Assembly: GCA_902782965.1 (NCBI GenBank) | Contig: CACZPG010000145.1 | Span: 1 to 28,633 of the forward strand | Length of the DNA: 28,633 bases | Source of the DNA: an uncultured Lachnospiraceae bacterium | GTDB lineage: Bacteria; Bacillota; Clostridia; Lachnospirales; Lachnospiraceae | Direction of reading: 5' to 3' | Shown: positions 16,975 to 24,563 of the stretch, one piece after another | How the letters are laid out: each line of letters begins with the position of its first letter | Position numbering within the stretch: the first letter of the stretch is position 1 | Notes under the pieces: model-generated | Told to the model about the DNA's origin: nothing | The model's database searches: none | The model's input: the letters and a program-made list of their open reading frames with translations, nothing else | Position numbers and translations under genes: made by a program

Positions 16975-19542
16975 TTATAATTTCTTCAATTCCTCATAAA
17001 CTCTATCACAGTTATTTCTGTCACTGAATGTGAAGAATCGGTCTACCCTCATCCTGTAAAGTTCTTTCATTTCACAGCCCTCTTCCATATACCGGATCAG
17101 CAGGCTTATCAGTTCATCCTTCTTCCTGACTATTTCACCGAATGCCATGGTATCATAATGATATGTTCCTTCTTCATAATGAGCTTCCAGTTCATCCGGA
17201 TGATAATATACCAGCGGTTTTCTCATATATGCAAAATCAAACTGAATCCCACTGTAATCTGTTACAAGAAGGCTCGATTCTCTGAACATTTTCTCATAAC
17301 TCATATCACCCACAGAAGGAATGATATCCACATAATCATTACTGTCAAAATCCCCTGCCTGAGGACTCACAATCGGATGTAGGACAAAAGCTATTCTGTA
17401 ACCATGCTTTTGAGCTGCATTTATCAGCTTCTCATCATTTATCAGGCTATTATATACCTTGAAATATGCGGTTTCCTTGAACTCAGAATTATAATCTCTT
17501 TCAAAGCCCTCATGCCTTGAAACCAGTCTGGCCGACTGCATTCTCCAGGTTGGAGATATCATTATCTGCTTCTTATCCTCATTGATCAGGCCATCATATC
17601 TTGGAATTCCCGTCATTCTGATCACGTCATAACCGGCATAATCATATACCGGATGCAGCAGATTCTCACGTTCTACTTCAGATGCTATAAAATACATCCG
17701 TATATTATCCCTGAGTCTCTGTTGGGCAAGGGCAATCTTTTGAACAGACAGTCCATGCTGAACACAGGCCACCTTAAAGTCCGGGATTCCCCTTATATAT
17801 CGTGAATTCTCAAGATAATAGTCATTAAATGCAAATACCGTGGAATTGGAAGCAACCAGAACATCAGCATTCAGAAATACAAGCCTGTGAAGAAAGCTTC
17901 CTCTCCTGAGAGGCTTATATCCTTCTGCCATCAGCCTTCCGTAATCCGAAGATGAACTGTCAAGCAGATAATATGCCTTATCCGGTGCACCTTCGTCACC
18001 GGCCTTCATCTTCCCGAGAGTATATTTATACATATACTCCGAGGAATCTCCTCCTTTGTATATCTTATCCATAAATAACCAGATATTCTTTCCTGCGAAG
18101 AAAGGATGAGTTGCCACCCATGCAGCACGCAGGAGAAAGAAATGCAGTCTATGGCTCTGGAGAGATGACAGGAGTTCCCAGCCCGTCCCCAGTTCTCTTG
18201 AAGCCATCTTTTTCCAGGAATATTTCTCTACTCTGATGGCACTTATTCCATAATCATTTTCTGAAACCGGAGTTTGCTCTGTGGTAAACAGATAACTGCC
18301 GGCATGCCAGTAGGAAGCTCTCGGATATGAGGAAAGCCTGCTGGTATGTGACTTAAATTCGAAGAACACCTCAAATATGTCAGGGCTGTTTCTTCTCTCG
18401 ATATAGAACCTTATATCCCCCTCAAAATCCTTATCAAGGGGAATAGTTACATGAAAGGGATATCTCTTGTAGGCGGACTGTCCGAAGTATTTGGTAAGAC
18501 TATATCTTTCACAGAATACAGGCTCATACCTTCTGTCTCCTGCTTCAAAATAATAATCTACATCGTCTTTAGAGAAGATATCCGGAACAGAACCATCTAT
18601 CTCCAGCTTTCCATCCCTGACATCCATAAGCTGTATATTACATCTGAGAGCGGATGTGCTGTACGCCGGAGCACCATTACACATTACCGCAAGAGTCGGA
18701 AATCTCATTCTGATACTGTAAAGATATTCTTCAGGATCAAAATCCAGGGTCTCACTGCCCGTCAGTTCCTGCAGAACAAGCCCGCTGTTCATATCTCTTC
18801 CTGCACAGGTATTCTTAATTCTGAGCAGCATCCTGCAGAACTGATAATCCCTCCTGTAAACGGGATACCGACGTACATTCATTATTATATCATCGTCAAT
18901 TTTCTGTAGAACCCTGCCGATCAGATTCCGGAATATTTCTATTTCCTCTTCATTCAGAACATGACGATTATTATAATTCTGATTTGCATCCAGTCTGCAG
19001 GTTATGAAATACATTGCATAAGTTTTCACCAGGTAAGGTATTTCTTCATAACTATCAAGGAGCGGAAGCAGAAAACTCTTAATACTGTCCAGATACCACC
19101 TCTTGTCATATATGCCCTTAAACTCATGGAAATTTCCATCTCCCGGTTCGCCCTGAAGGTATTCAATATCCTGGTTTACCATGAAGCTTTTATTTCTGAT
19201 AAGCCTTAAAAGAAAGTCTGCCTCATAATTATATATGTATGCAGGATTAAGCTTCTCATCAACCATTTCAGTCCGGAACATAATACCTGTAATACGATTT
19301 GGAAACTGGAATAGCTTCTTGGGAGTCGCCAGAACACTTTCTTCATTCATGTCAAGAATATCTGCAAGCTCAGAGGCCATTTCCTCCAGACTCTTCCTGT
19401 CCCCGGACGCATTTCTATAGGAATCCATTGGAGAAACCACAAGAAGATACTTCGTCTTTTTCTCTTTTATACGGGCATTAAATGTCTTTATAAAGTTTTC
19501 TCTGTCTTTCTTAAAAAGGATATCAACTCTTGAATCTGACAT
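16975..19542 (-). CDS. CDP-glycerol glycerophosphotransferase family protein (TagB/TagF-like)
   Basis: An 855-residue protein from the ATG at 19542, which has AAGG 8 nt upstream. A GTG 11 codons earlier sits in the loop of a hairpin and lacks a clear binding site. The C-terminal half shows the family pattern: IWLFMDKIYKGGDSSEYM, QHGLS (about 595), ISPTWRM, LHPIVSPQ (about 721) and TDYSGIQFDFAYMRKPLVYY (about 760). The two histidines correspond to the catalytic ones of TagF. Known members add glycerol phosphate (or ribitol phosphate) from CDP donors to wall teichoic acid or related polymers at the cytoplasmic face. The N-terminal 400 residues match nothing I recognise and do not show a clear GT2 domain. 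It is the first gene of a four-gene operon with a J/TPR protein, an Hsp70 and a glycosidase-like protein. Confidence 0.85.
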   Translation of the reverse strand: MSDSRVDILFKKDRENFIKTFNARIKEKKTKYLLVVSPMDSYRNASGDRKSLEEMASELADILDMNEESVLATPKKLFQFPNRITGIMFRTEMVDEKLNPAYIYNYEADFLLRLIRNKSFMVNQDIEYLQGEPGDGNFHEFKGIYDKRWYLDSIKSFLLPLLDSYEEIPYLVKTYAMYFITCRLDANQNYNNRHVLNEEEIEIFRNLIGRVLQKIDDDIIMNVRRYPVYRRDYQFCRMLLRIKNTCAGRDMNSGLVLQELTGSETLDFDPEEYLYSIRMRFPTLAVMCNGAPAYSTSALRCNIQLMDVRDGKLEIDGSVPDIFSKDDVDYYFEAGDRRYEPVFCERYSLTKYFGQSAYKRYPFHVTIPLDKDFEGDIRFYIERRNSPDIFEVFFEFKSHTSRLSSYPRASYWHAGSYLFTTEQTPVSENDYGISAIRVEKYSWKKMASRELGTGWELLSSLQSHRLHFFLLRAAWVATHPFFAGKNIWLFMDKIYKGGDSSEYMYKYTLGKMKAGDEGAPDKAYYLLDSSSSDYGRLMAEGYKPLRRGSFLHRLVFLNADVLVASNSTVFAFNDYYLENSRYIRGIPDFKVACVQHGLSVQKIALAQQRLRDNIRMYFIASEVERENLLHPVYDYAGYDVIRMTGIPRYDGLINEDKKQIMISPTWRMQSARLVSRHEGFERDYNSEFKETAYFKVYNSLINDEKLINAAQKHGYRIAFVLHPIVSPQAGDFDSNDYVDIIPSVGDMSYEKMFRESSLLVTDYSGIQFDFAYMRKPLVYYHPDELEAHYEEGTYHYDTMAFGEIVRKKDELISLLIRYMEEGCEMKELYRMRVDRFFTFSDRNNCDRVYEELKKL

Positions 19543-19559
19543 TTCCTGAACCTTATATG

Positions 19560-19582
19560 ACCGGGAAATTCTCACACCCGGT
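19560..19582 (-). promoter_or_regulatory. Small inverted repeat in the leader of the glycerophosphotransferase operon
   Basis: ACCGGG (19560-19565) and CCCGGT (19577-19582) form a perfect 6-bp stem with an 11-nt loop, 17 nt before the start codon at 19542. It could be an operator or a leader hairpin affecting initiation. It argues against the GTG start at 19575, which would fall in the loop. Confidence 0.35.
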
Positions 19583-19608
19583 TATATCTCCCTTCGATAA
19601 ATAACAAA

Positions 19609-19635
19609 GCAGCCCTCCCATCAAGAGAAAGCTGC
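19609..19635 (-). terminator. Terminator of the cvfB-ridA pair
   Basis: On the minus strand GCAGCTTTCTC pairs with GGGAGGGCTGC (11 bp, three of them G-U) around loop TTGAT. It is followed by TTTGTTATTTAT. It lies about 63 nt downstream of the ridA stop. Confidence 0.6.
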
Positions 19636-19697
19636 CGATAAATCCTACGATGTGGACATCAGAAGTTTCACCTGACATCCTGTAGCATTCATAAGAA

Positions 19698-20075
19698 TTA
19701 TATTTCTGCAATTGCTTCCATCTCAATAAGAACACCCTTCGGAAGGCGAGCTACCTCTACACAGCTGCGTGCAGGAAAATCCGAAGTAAAGTATTTAGCA
19801 TAGATCTCATTTACCTTTGCAAAATCATCCATATTCTTGATAAATACAACTGTTTTTACGACTTTATCAAGAGATGAACCTGAAGCCTCAAGAAGAGCTT
19901 TGACATTCATAAGCGCTCTCTCTGCCTGAACTTCTATCCCTCCTTCAACCAGAGTATTGGTTGCCGGATCAATAGGGATCATACCTGATGTGAAGATAAG
20001 ATTCCCTGTCTTTACTGCCTGTGAATATGGTCCGATTGCTGCCGGTGCCTTATCAGTACTGATTATTTCTGCCAT
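19698..20075 (-). CDS. ridA: 2-iminobutanoate/2-iminopropanoate deaminase (RidA family)
   Basis: A 125-residue protein, full length for the YjgF/YER057c/UK114 family. RidA hydrolyses reactive enamine/imine intermediates released by PLP enzymes such as threonine dehydratase, protecting other PLP enzymes. The N-terminal KAPAAIGPYSQAV and the C-terminal signature PARSCVEVARLPKGVLIEME (from about residue 100) contain the substrate-binding Arg and the conserved Glu. GGAGG lies 8 nt upstream of the ATG. It follows cvfB by 55 nt and is probably co-transcribed with it; a terminator follows. Confidence 0.95.
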   Translation of the reverse strand: MAEIISTDKAPAAIGPYSQAVKTGNLIFTSGMIPIDPATNTLVEGGIEVQAERALMNVKALLEASGSSLDKVVKTVVFIKNMDDFAKVNEIYAKYFTSDFPARSCVEVARLPKGVLIEMEAIAEI

Positions 20076-20130
20076 TTTATTTTCCTCCTATATATGATTC
20101 CCTGCCTTTGGCCGGAATATAATTATCTTA

Positions 20131-21006
20131 TTATTGATTCACTTCAATTCCCTTATCATCTATTGAAATGATTCCATTCTTAAGAAGCCTTCCTACCGCT
20201 CTCTTAAATGCGTTCTTGCTGATACCGAATTCTTTCTTAATGAGTGCTGCATCCGCCTTGTCATTAAAAGGAAGTCTGCCACCATAACTCTTTATGATAT
20301 CCAGAACCATTTCAGCATCTTTCTCCATCTGCATCGGGATTTCATCCCTCATGGCCAGATCCATCTTGCCATCTTCCCGAACCTTTATTACACGGCAGTT
20401 AACCTCATCACCCACATAGAGATTCTCAAATATCTCACTGGAATGGATCAGTCCGGAAGCAACATACTCCTCCTGAGAATCCCTGACAGCTACGAATGCT
20501 CCGAAATCCTTCTTCACATTATACACTACTCCACTTATATGGTCACCTTTCCTGAACAGTTCAGAAATGTTATCTGATTTAAGCGAATCAGAAATCTTCA
20601 TGGATGCAGCAAGTCTTCCGGTCTTATCAATATAAAGCTTAACCAGATAGGATTTCTCCTGCTGAACCTTCACAGTCTGCTCTTTGAAGGGAAGAAATAA
20701 ATCTCTCGAAAGCCCCCAGTCCAGAAAGGCCCCTATATCACTGACAGACTTAACCTTAAGCTTTCTGATCTCACCCAGAGTAAGCTTCGGCTCAGCTGTT
20801 GTAGCTATAAGCCGGTCCTCAGAGTCACGATACAGAAATACTCTGACATTATCTCCTATCTCACATCCCTCAGGAATCTGTCTGGAAGGAAGAAGAACAT
20901 CCATTTCCTCCCTCACACTATTCTCCAGGCCTTTTCCATCAGTAAGATAAGCTCCTACATCCTTAATCCTGTCTATTCTGAGTATATTCCACTTTCCTAA
21001 TTCCAT
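20131..21006 (-). CDS. cvfB: CvfB-type S1 RNA-binding protein
   Basis: A 291-residue protein with the CvfB/YitL layout: three S1-like OB folds (about 1-62, 63-130, 150-215) and a C-terminal winged-helix domain (about 225-291, ending IISIDDKGIEVN). The second S1 (VKSVSDIGAFLDWGLSRDLF) and third (GDHISGVVYNVKKDFGAFVA) are readily seen. In staphylococci CvfB binds RNA and affects virulence gene expression; in clostridia its role is little known. The ATG is preceded by GGGAG at a spacing of 10. It is the first gene of a leftward pair with ridA and is divergent from the symporter gene. Confidence 0.85.
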   Translation of the reverse strand: MELGKWNILRIDRIKDVGAYLTDGKGLENSVREEMDVLLPSRQIPEGCEIGDNVRVFLYRDSEDRLIATTAEPKLTLGEIRKLKVKSVSDIGAFLDWGLSRDLFLPFKEQTVKVQQEKSYLVKLYIDKTGRLAASMKISDSLKSDNISELFRKGDHISGVVYNVKKDFGAFVAVRDSQEEYVASGLIHSSEIFENLYVGDEVNCRVIKVREDGKMDLAMRDEIPMQMEKDAEMVLDIIKSYGGRLPFNDKADAALIKKEFGISKNAFKRAVGRLLKNGIISIDDKGIEVNQ

Positions 21007-21037
21007 ATATTATCAGCTCCCATATAACAATACATGT

Positions 21038-21055
21038 GTCAAAACGCCTTTTGAC
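21038..21055. promoter_or_regulatory. 18-bp palindrome upstream of cvfB
   Basis: Perfect inverted repeat GTCAAAA-CGCC-TTTTGAC, 32 bp upstream of the cvfB start codon in the divergent cvfB/symporter region. It looks like a dimer-binding operator or a short leader hairpin. I found no well-spaced -35/-10 pair for cvfB next to it. Confidence 0.4.
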
Positions 21056-21173
21056 CACTTATGACATGATAACAAAAATCGCTATTATAATCTACTTTTA
21101 TTTATTGCTTTATAGCACTTTTATTGTTCATTATACAAAAGAAATTATTTCATTTTTATATGTACTTTAATTC

Positions 21174-21201
21174 TTGACATATCTGCATAAGAATGTATAA
21201 T
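21174..21201 (+). promoter_or_regulatory. Strong sigma-A promoter for the symporter gene
   Basis: Consensus TTGACA (21174-21179) and TATAAT (21196-21201) with a 16-bp spacer, directly followed by two operator-like repeats. Transcription should start around 21207-21209, inside the first repeat. Confidence 0.85.
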
Positions 21202-21206
21202 ACACT

Positions 21207-21238
21207 TTAGCGCGTTAAATCGTTAGCGCGTTAAATCG
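21207..21238 (+). promoter_or_regulatory. Two tandem LacI-like operators
   Basis: Two identical 16-bp units in direct tandem (21207-21222 and 21223-21238). Each contains TTAGCGCGTTAA, a near-palindrome with a central CGCG step, the shape of LacI/GalR-family operators. They begin at the expected transcription start, so a bound repressor would block initiation. The family assignment is inference and no regulator gene is adjacent. Confidence 0.7.
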
Positions 21239-21273
21239 TTAATTTATCAACAATATAATAAAGGAGAAATTCA

Positions 21274-22836
21274 ATGGTTATCAAGGTATTATTACTTATC
21301 ATCTTCTTTGGAGCAATGATTGGAATAGGAATCTATTCCCGAAGCAAGGCCAGGAATGTTAATGACTATGTACTTGGTGGTCGTACGGTAGGCCCCTGGA
21401 TATCAGCCTTTGCTTTCGGTACCTCCTACTTCTCATCAGTTGTATTCATCGGATATGCAGGACAGTTCGGATGGAAATACGGTCTGTCATCTACCTGGAT
21501 TGGTATAGGAAATGCATTTATCGGAAGCCTTCTTGCCTGGCTCATCCTCGGAAGAAGAACCCGTGTAATGACTCAGAAACTGGATGCAAAAACAATGCCG
21601 GAATACTTCGGCAAGAGATTCGATTCCAAATCCCTTCGAATCGTTGGTTCACTCATTGCATTTATATTTCTTGTTCCTTATACAGCCGGAGTATATAACG
21701 GTCTTTCAAGACTATTTGGAATGGCCTTCAATATAGATTATCGTATCTGCGTTATTATAATGGCGCTTCTTACAGGCGCTTACGTAGTTATCGGTGGATA
21801 TATGGCTACAGCACTTAATGACTTCGTTCAGGGTATAATAATGCTGATCGGTATCTGTGCAGTAATCGGTTCAGTTCTCGCAGGTCAGGGTGGATTCCTG
21901 AATGCTATCAAGGAACTTTCTATTATCCCAACAGATCCAACAGTTACTACTCCTGCATTGGCAGACAGTCAGGGACTCTTCGCAAGTTTCTTCGGACCTG
22001 ATCCTCTTAACCTTCTGGGCGTTGTAATCCTTACATCTCTCGGAACCTGGGGACTTCCTCAGATGGTTCACAAATTCTATGCTATCAAGGATGAGAAAGC
22101 TGTTAAGACAGGTACTGTTGTATCAACCTTCTTCGCTATCATTATCGCCGGTGGCTGTTACTTCCTCGGAGGTTTCGGACGTCTCTTCGGAGATATAGAA
22201 GGAGTTAAGGTTGTAGCAGCTGATGGTACAGTAAGTATAGCCTACGATAATATAGTTCCTACAATGCTTTCAACACTTCCGGATCTGCTTATCGGTATCG
22301 TTGTGGTACTTGTGTTCTCTGCATCAATGTCTACACTTTCATCACTGGTACTCACATCTAGTTCAACACTTACACTTGACCTGATCAAACCGGTATACAA
22401 CTCAAAAGACAAGAAGATGACTGATAAAATGCAGCTCAGACTTATGCAGGTACTTGTAATGTGCTTCATTATTCTTTCTGTAGTAATAGCATTTAATCCT
22501 CCTACATTTATAGCTCAGCTGATGGGTGTATCATGGGGAGCTCTTGCAGGTGCATTCCTTGCTCCATTCATGTATGGACTTTACAGCAAGAAGATCACAA
22601 AAGCTGCAGTATGGGCAAGCTACATCGTAGGTGTAGGCTTTACAGTAATCAATATCTTCCATCCGATCATTAAGTCACCTATCAACGCCGGTGCAGCTAC
22701 AATGATTGCCGGACTTATCATAGTACCTATAGTAAGCCTTATTACTCCTAAGCCGGATATGGCCAAGATAGACGAGATATTCACATGCTACGACCAGACA
22801 GTTACTGTTCCTGAAACAGAAAACCTCGGTCACTAA
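21274..22836 (+). CDS. Sodium:solute symporter (SSS family)
   Basis: A 520-residue integral membrane protein with about 13 hydrophobic segments, as expected for the LeuT-fold SSS family. Family features include DYVLGGRTVGPW near the N-terminus, GGYMATALNDFVQGIIM (about 172-188) and the sodium-site region ASMSTLSSLVLTSSS (about 349-363). AAGGAG lies 8 nt before the ATG at 21274. The substrate could be a sugar, sugar acid, amino acid or carboxylate; sequence alone does not say. Control by a strong promoter plus two LacI-like operators hints at an inducible nutrient, possibly carbohydrate-derived. It stands alone as a transcription unit, closed by two hairpins downstream. Confidence 0.9.
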   Translation: MVIKVLLLIIFFGAMIGIGIYSRSKARNVNDYVLGGRTVGPWISAFAFGTSYFSSVVFIGYAGQFGWKYGLSSTWIGIGNAFIGSLLAWLILGRRTRVMTQKLDAKTMPEYFGKRFDSKSLRIVGSLIAFIFLVPYTAGVYNGLSRLFGMAFNIDYRICVIIMALLTGAYVVIGGYMATALNDFVQGIIMLIGICAVIGSVLAGQGGFLNAIKELSIIPTDPTVTTPALADSQGLFASFFGPDPLNLLGVVILTSLGTWGLPQMVHKFYAIKDEKAVKTGTVVSTFFAIIIAGGCYFLGGFGRLFGDIEGVKVVAADGTVSIAYDNIVPTMLSTLPDLLIGIVVVLVFSASMSTLSSLVLTSSSTLTLDLIKPVYNSKDKKMTDKMQLRLMQVLVMCFIILSVVIAFNPPTFIAQLMGVSWGALAGAFLAPFMYGLYSKKITKAAVWASYIVGVGFTVINIFHPIIKSPINAGAATMIAGLIIVPIVSLITPKPDMAKIDEIFTCYDQTVTVPETENLGH

Positions 22837-22846
22837 TATAATACAT

Positions 22847-22913
22847 AAGGTGCCTGTCACCGTTACAAAACTGTTACATTCTGTAACAGTTTTGTAACGG
22901 TGACAGGCACCTT
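22847..22913 (+). repeat. Perfect 32-bp-arm palindromic element, also a terminator
   Basis: Arms 22847-22878 and 22882-22913 are perfect reverse complements around a 3-nt loop (TTC). The core GGTGCCTGTCACC resembles short interspersed palindromes that I recall from many Firmicutes intergenic regions. It begins 11 nt after the symporter stop and ends in a T5 run, so it can terminate that gene. Only one copy is in the window. Confidence 0.85.
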
Positions 22914-22923
22914 TTTAATGTAA

Positions 22924-22953
22924 AAAACTCCCGGGGGAATCCCCGGGAGTTTT
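22924..22953. terminator. Bidirectional terminator between symporter and 22961-24391 gene
   Basis: Stem AAAACTCCCGGGG (22924-22936) and CCCCGGGAGTTTT (22941-22953), perfect 13 bp with a GAAT loop and A/T runs on both outer sides. It lies 8 bp past the stop of the leftward gene and is its natural terminator; it also backs up the palindrome for the symporter. Confidence 0.88.
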
Positions 22954-22960
22954 AATCTTC

Positions 22961-24391
22961 TTAATACGGGCTGTGCATCAGCTCTTCTACATCTTTACGA
23001 CCATATTCATACATCTTCTCAACGATATATGTTTTAACCTCTACCGGAGCGTCAATCTTGATGATTTCCTGGAAGCTGTCTACATATTCACACCACTTGG
23101 TGTAAATCTCTTCCTTATCGTCCTCAGTAGGTTCCTTGGTAGCACTGTCCTTATTGAATCCCAGATCCTTATCAGACTGAAGTATTTCCTTCATACCAAG
23201 AGACTTAAATGTAATTCCGTAAGCTATTCTCTGTAACTGCTCTGTTCTTACATATGCACAATCGTACATTTCCGTAACCAGATCAAGTATTGCATCATCT
23301 GCATCATCAAAATAATGATATTTGAAATACTTATCTTCTTCTCTTGCAAGTCCATCAATATCCTGCTTATTGTACCAGTAGAACTTTGTAGATCCTTTAG
23401 CTACAGCAGAAGCAGGTTTCTCAACAACCTTACTCTTCTTTGTTTTTGCCTTCTGACCTGAAGTATGTTTCGAAGATGCCTTCTCACCGGATTTAGCTGC
23501 AGCCTTTGAACCTGCCTTTGCAGCTTTGGCTGTCTTACTGCCTGTACGTGCCGCCTTGACTGCTCCGGCTACAATAGCCTCCTCAGCAGCATCCAGTGTA
23601 TTTCCTTTAGGTACATCCATCGGAACAGGATTAGGTATCACAGGTTCCGGCTTGTCAATATCATTATCAGGCTTATCTACGAAAGCACTGTCGAAAGAAG
23701 CGTTGTAATCCGGTGATTCAGCCCGCTCTCTGGCGGTTGCGCCGGAAGCACTGTCCGATTCTTCTGCAACCTTCTTCTCCTTGGCAAGAGCTTCTCTTAT
23801 CTTAACAGTATCAAGCTCTCCTGTAGCCTCATCATCAGGATTAATCGGCTTATCTTCATCCTCGATCGGCTCATCGTCGAAGTCATCATCGTCTTCGTCT
23901 TCCTCATAGCTGTCTTCTGTTTCTTCAGCCTCCTCAGACTCTTCATCTTCGTAATCATCAGCTTCATCCTCGTCAGATTCTTCTGATGTATTATCCTTAT
24001 GTACCGCCTGAGCTATTTCTTCAACTTTGGCCTTTGCACTCTCTCTATCTTCATCATCCTCAGCAGCTTCTTCCTTCTTAGCCGCTTTGGCAATCTTCTC
24101 AGCTTCTACTCTGGCCTTGGTCTTCTCTACAGAAGCAACCGCTTCTTTAACCTTCCTTGAGGTTTCGTCCTCTTCCTCTTCTTCCTCTTCTTCCTCGTCT
24201 GAGTCATCCTCTGATTTCGAAGACTTCTTCTTATTTTCAGGTTCATCATCATAATCATCATCACTTGATTTAAGAACCCTTATGGTTACAATTATAAGAA
24301 CCAGCAGAAGCAGCAGAAGTATGGCTGCAAAGATCAGAAGCACAAGAGTCGCAGGCTGTAATTCACCAAGTCTGTTCATAAAATCTTTCAT
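22961..24391 (-). CDS. Membrane-anchored polyampholyte protein of unknown function
   Basis: A 476-residue protein from the ATG at 24391 (AGGGG 7 nt upstream; an ATG five codons earlier overlaps that site). Order: short N-terminus, one long hydrophobic helix (about 16-40), a very acidic Glu/Asp tract region (45-200) with Glu runs, a Pro-containing link (230-260), a Lys/Ala/Ser-rich histone-H1-like segment (270-330) and a folded-looking C-terminal domain (about 335-476, starting KFYWYNKQDID). I do not recognise the C-terminal domain. Topology is unclear, so it could face either the cytoplasm or the wall. The gene follows the LCP gene by 172 nt and has its own promoter. A scaffold or envelope-associated role is speculation. 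Confidence 0.8.
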   Translation of the reverse strand: MKDFMNRLGELQPATLVLLIFAAILLLLLLVLIIVTIRVLKSSDDDYDDEPENKKKSSKSEDDSDEEEEEEEEEDETSRKVKEAVASVEKTKARVEAEKIAKAAKKEEAAEDDEDRESAKAKVEEIAQAVHKDNTSEESDEDEADDYEDEESEEAEETEDSYEEDEDDDDFDDEPIEDEDKPINPDDEATGELDTVKIREALAKEKKVAEESDSASGATARERAESPDYNASFDSAFVDKPDNDIDKPEPVIPNPVPMDVPKGNTLDAAEEAIVAGAVKAARTGSKTAKAAKAGSKAAAKSGEKASSKHTSGQKAKTKKSKVVEKPASAVAKGSTKFYWYNKQDIDGLAREEDKYFKYHYFDDADDAILDLVTEMYDCAYVRTEQLQRIAYGITFKSLGMKEILQSDKDLGFNKDSATKEPTEDDKEEIYTKWCEYVDSFQEIIKIDAPVEVKTYIVEKMYEYGRKDVEELMHSPY

Positions 24392-24499
24392 TGTTATTCC
24401 CCTCAAATATCAGATAAAGTAATCCATCATATAAAGCCTGTATAAATGCCTTACCAACCTATATGATGTTTAACCATCAATATCCAAATTAACCATGTT

Positions 24500-24529
24500 A
24501 GTATAACACAACATATAGTATTTTTACAA
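24500..24529 (-). promoter_or_regulatory. Promoter for the polyampholyte gene
   Basis: Minus-strand TTGTAA (24524-24529) and TATACT (24500-24505), 18-bp spacer, with TG one base before the -10 (extended -10). It lies in the 172-bp gap downstream of the LCP gene. Confidence 0.6.
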
Positions 24530-24563
24530 GTTAATTACTCCAAAATATCTGTTTTTCTACGGA

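Noticed and set aside
19553..19735. 60-codon minus-strand frame between ridA and the TagF-like gene, with a short hydrophobic stretch
   Set aside because: It overlaps the end of ridA and reads through its terminator hairpin; no ribosome binding site was seen.
21207..21238. Tandem 16-bp repeats as a CRISPR remnant
   Set aside because: The units are directly adjacent with no spacers and lie exactly at a promoter; an operator is the better reading.
24131..24200. CTTCCT-type microsatellite as a contingency switch
   Set aside because: It encodes the Glu tract in frame with mixed codons; no sign of a frameshifted state. Length variation remains possible but is not shown.
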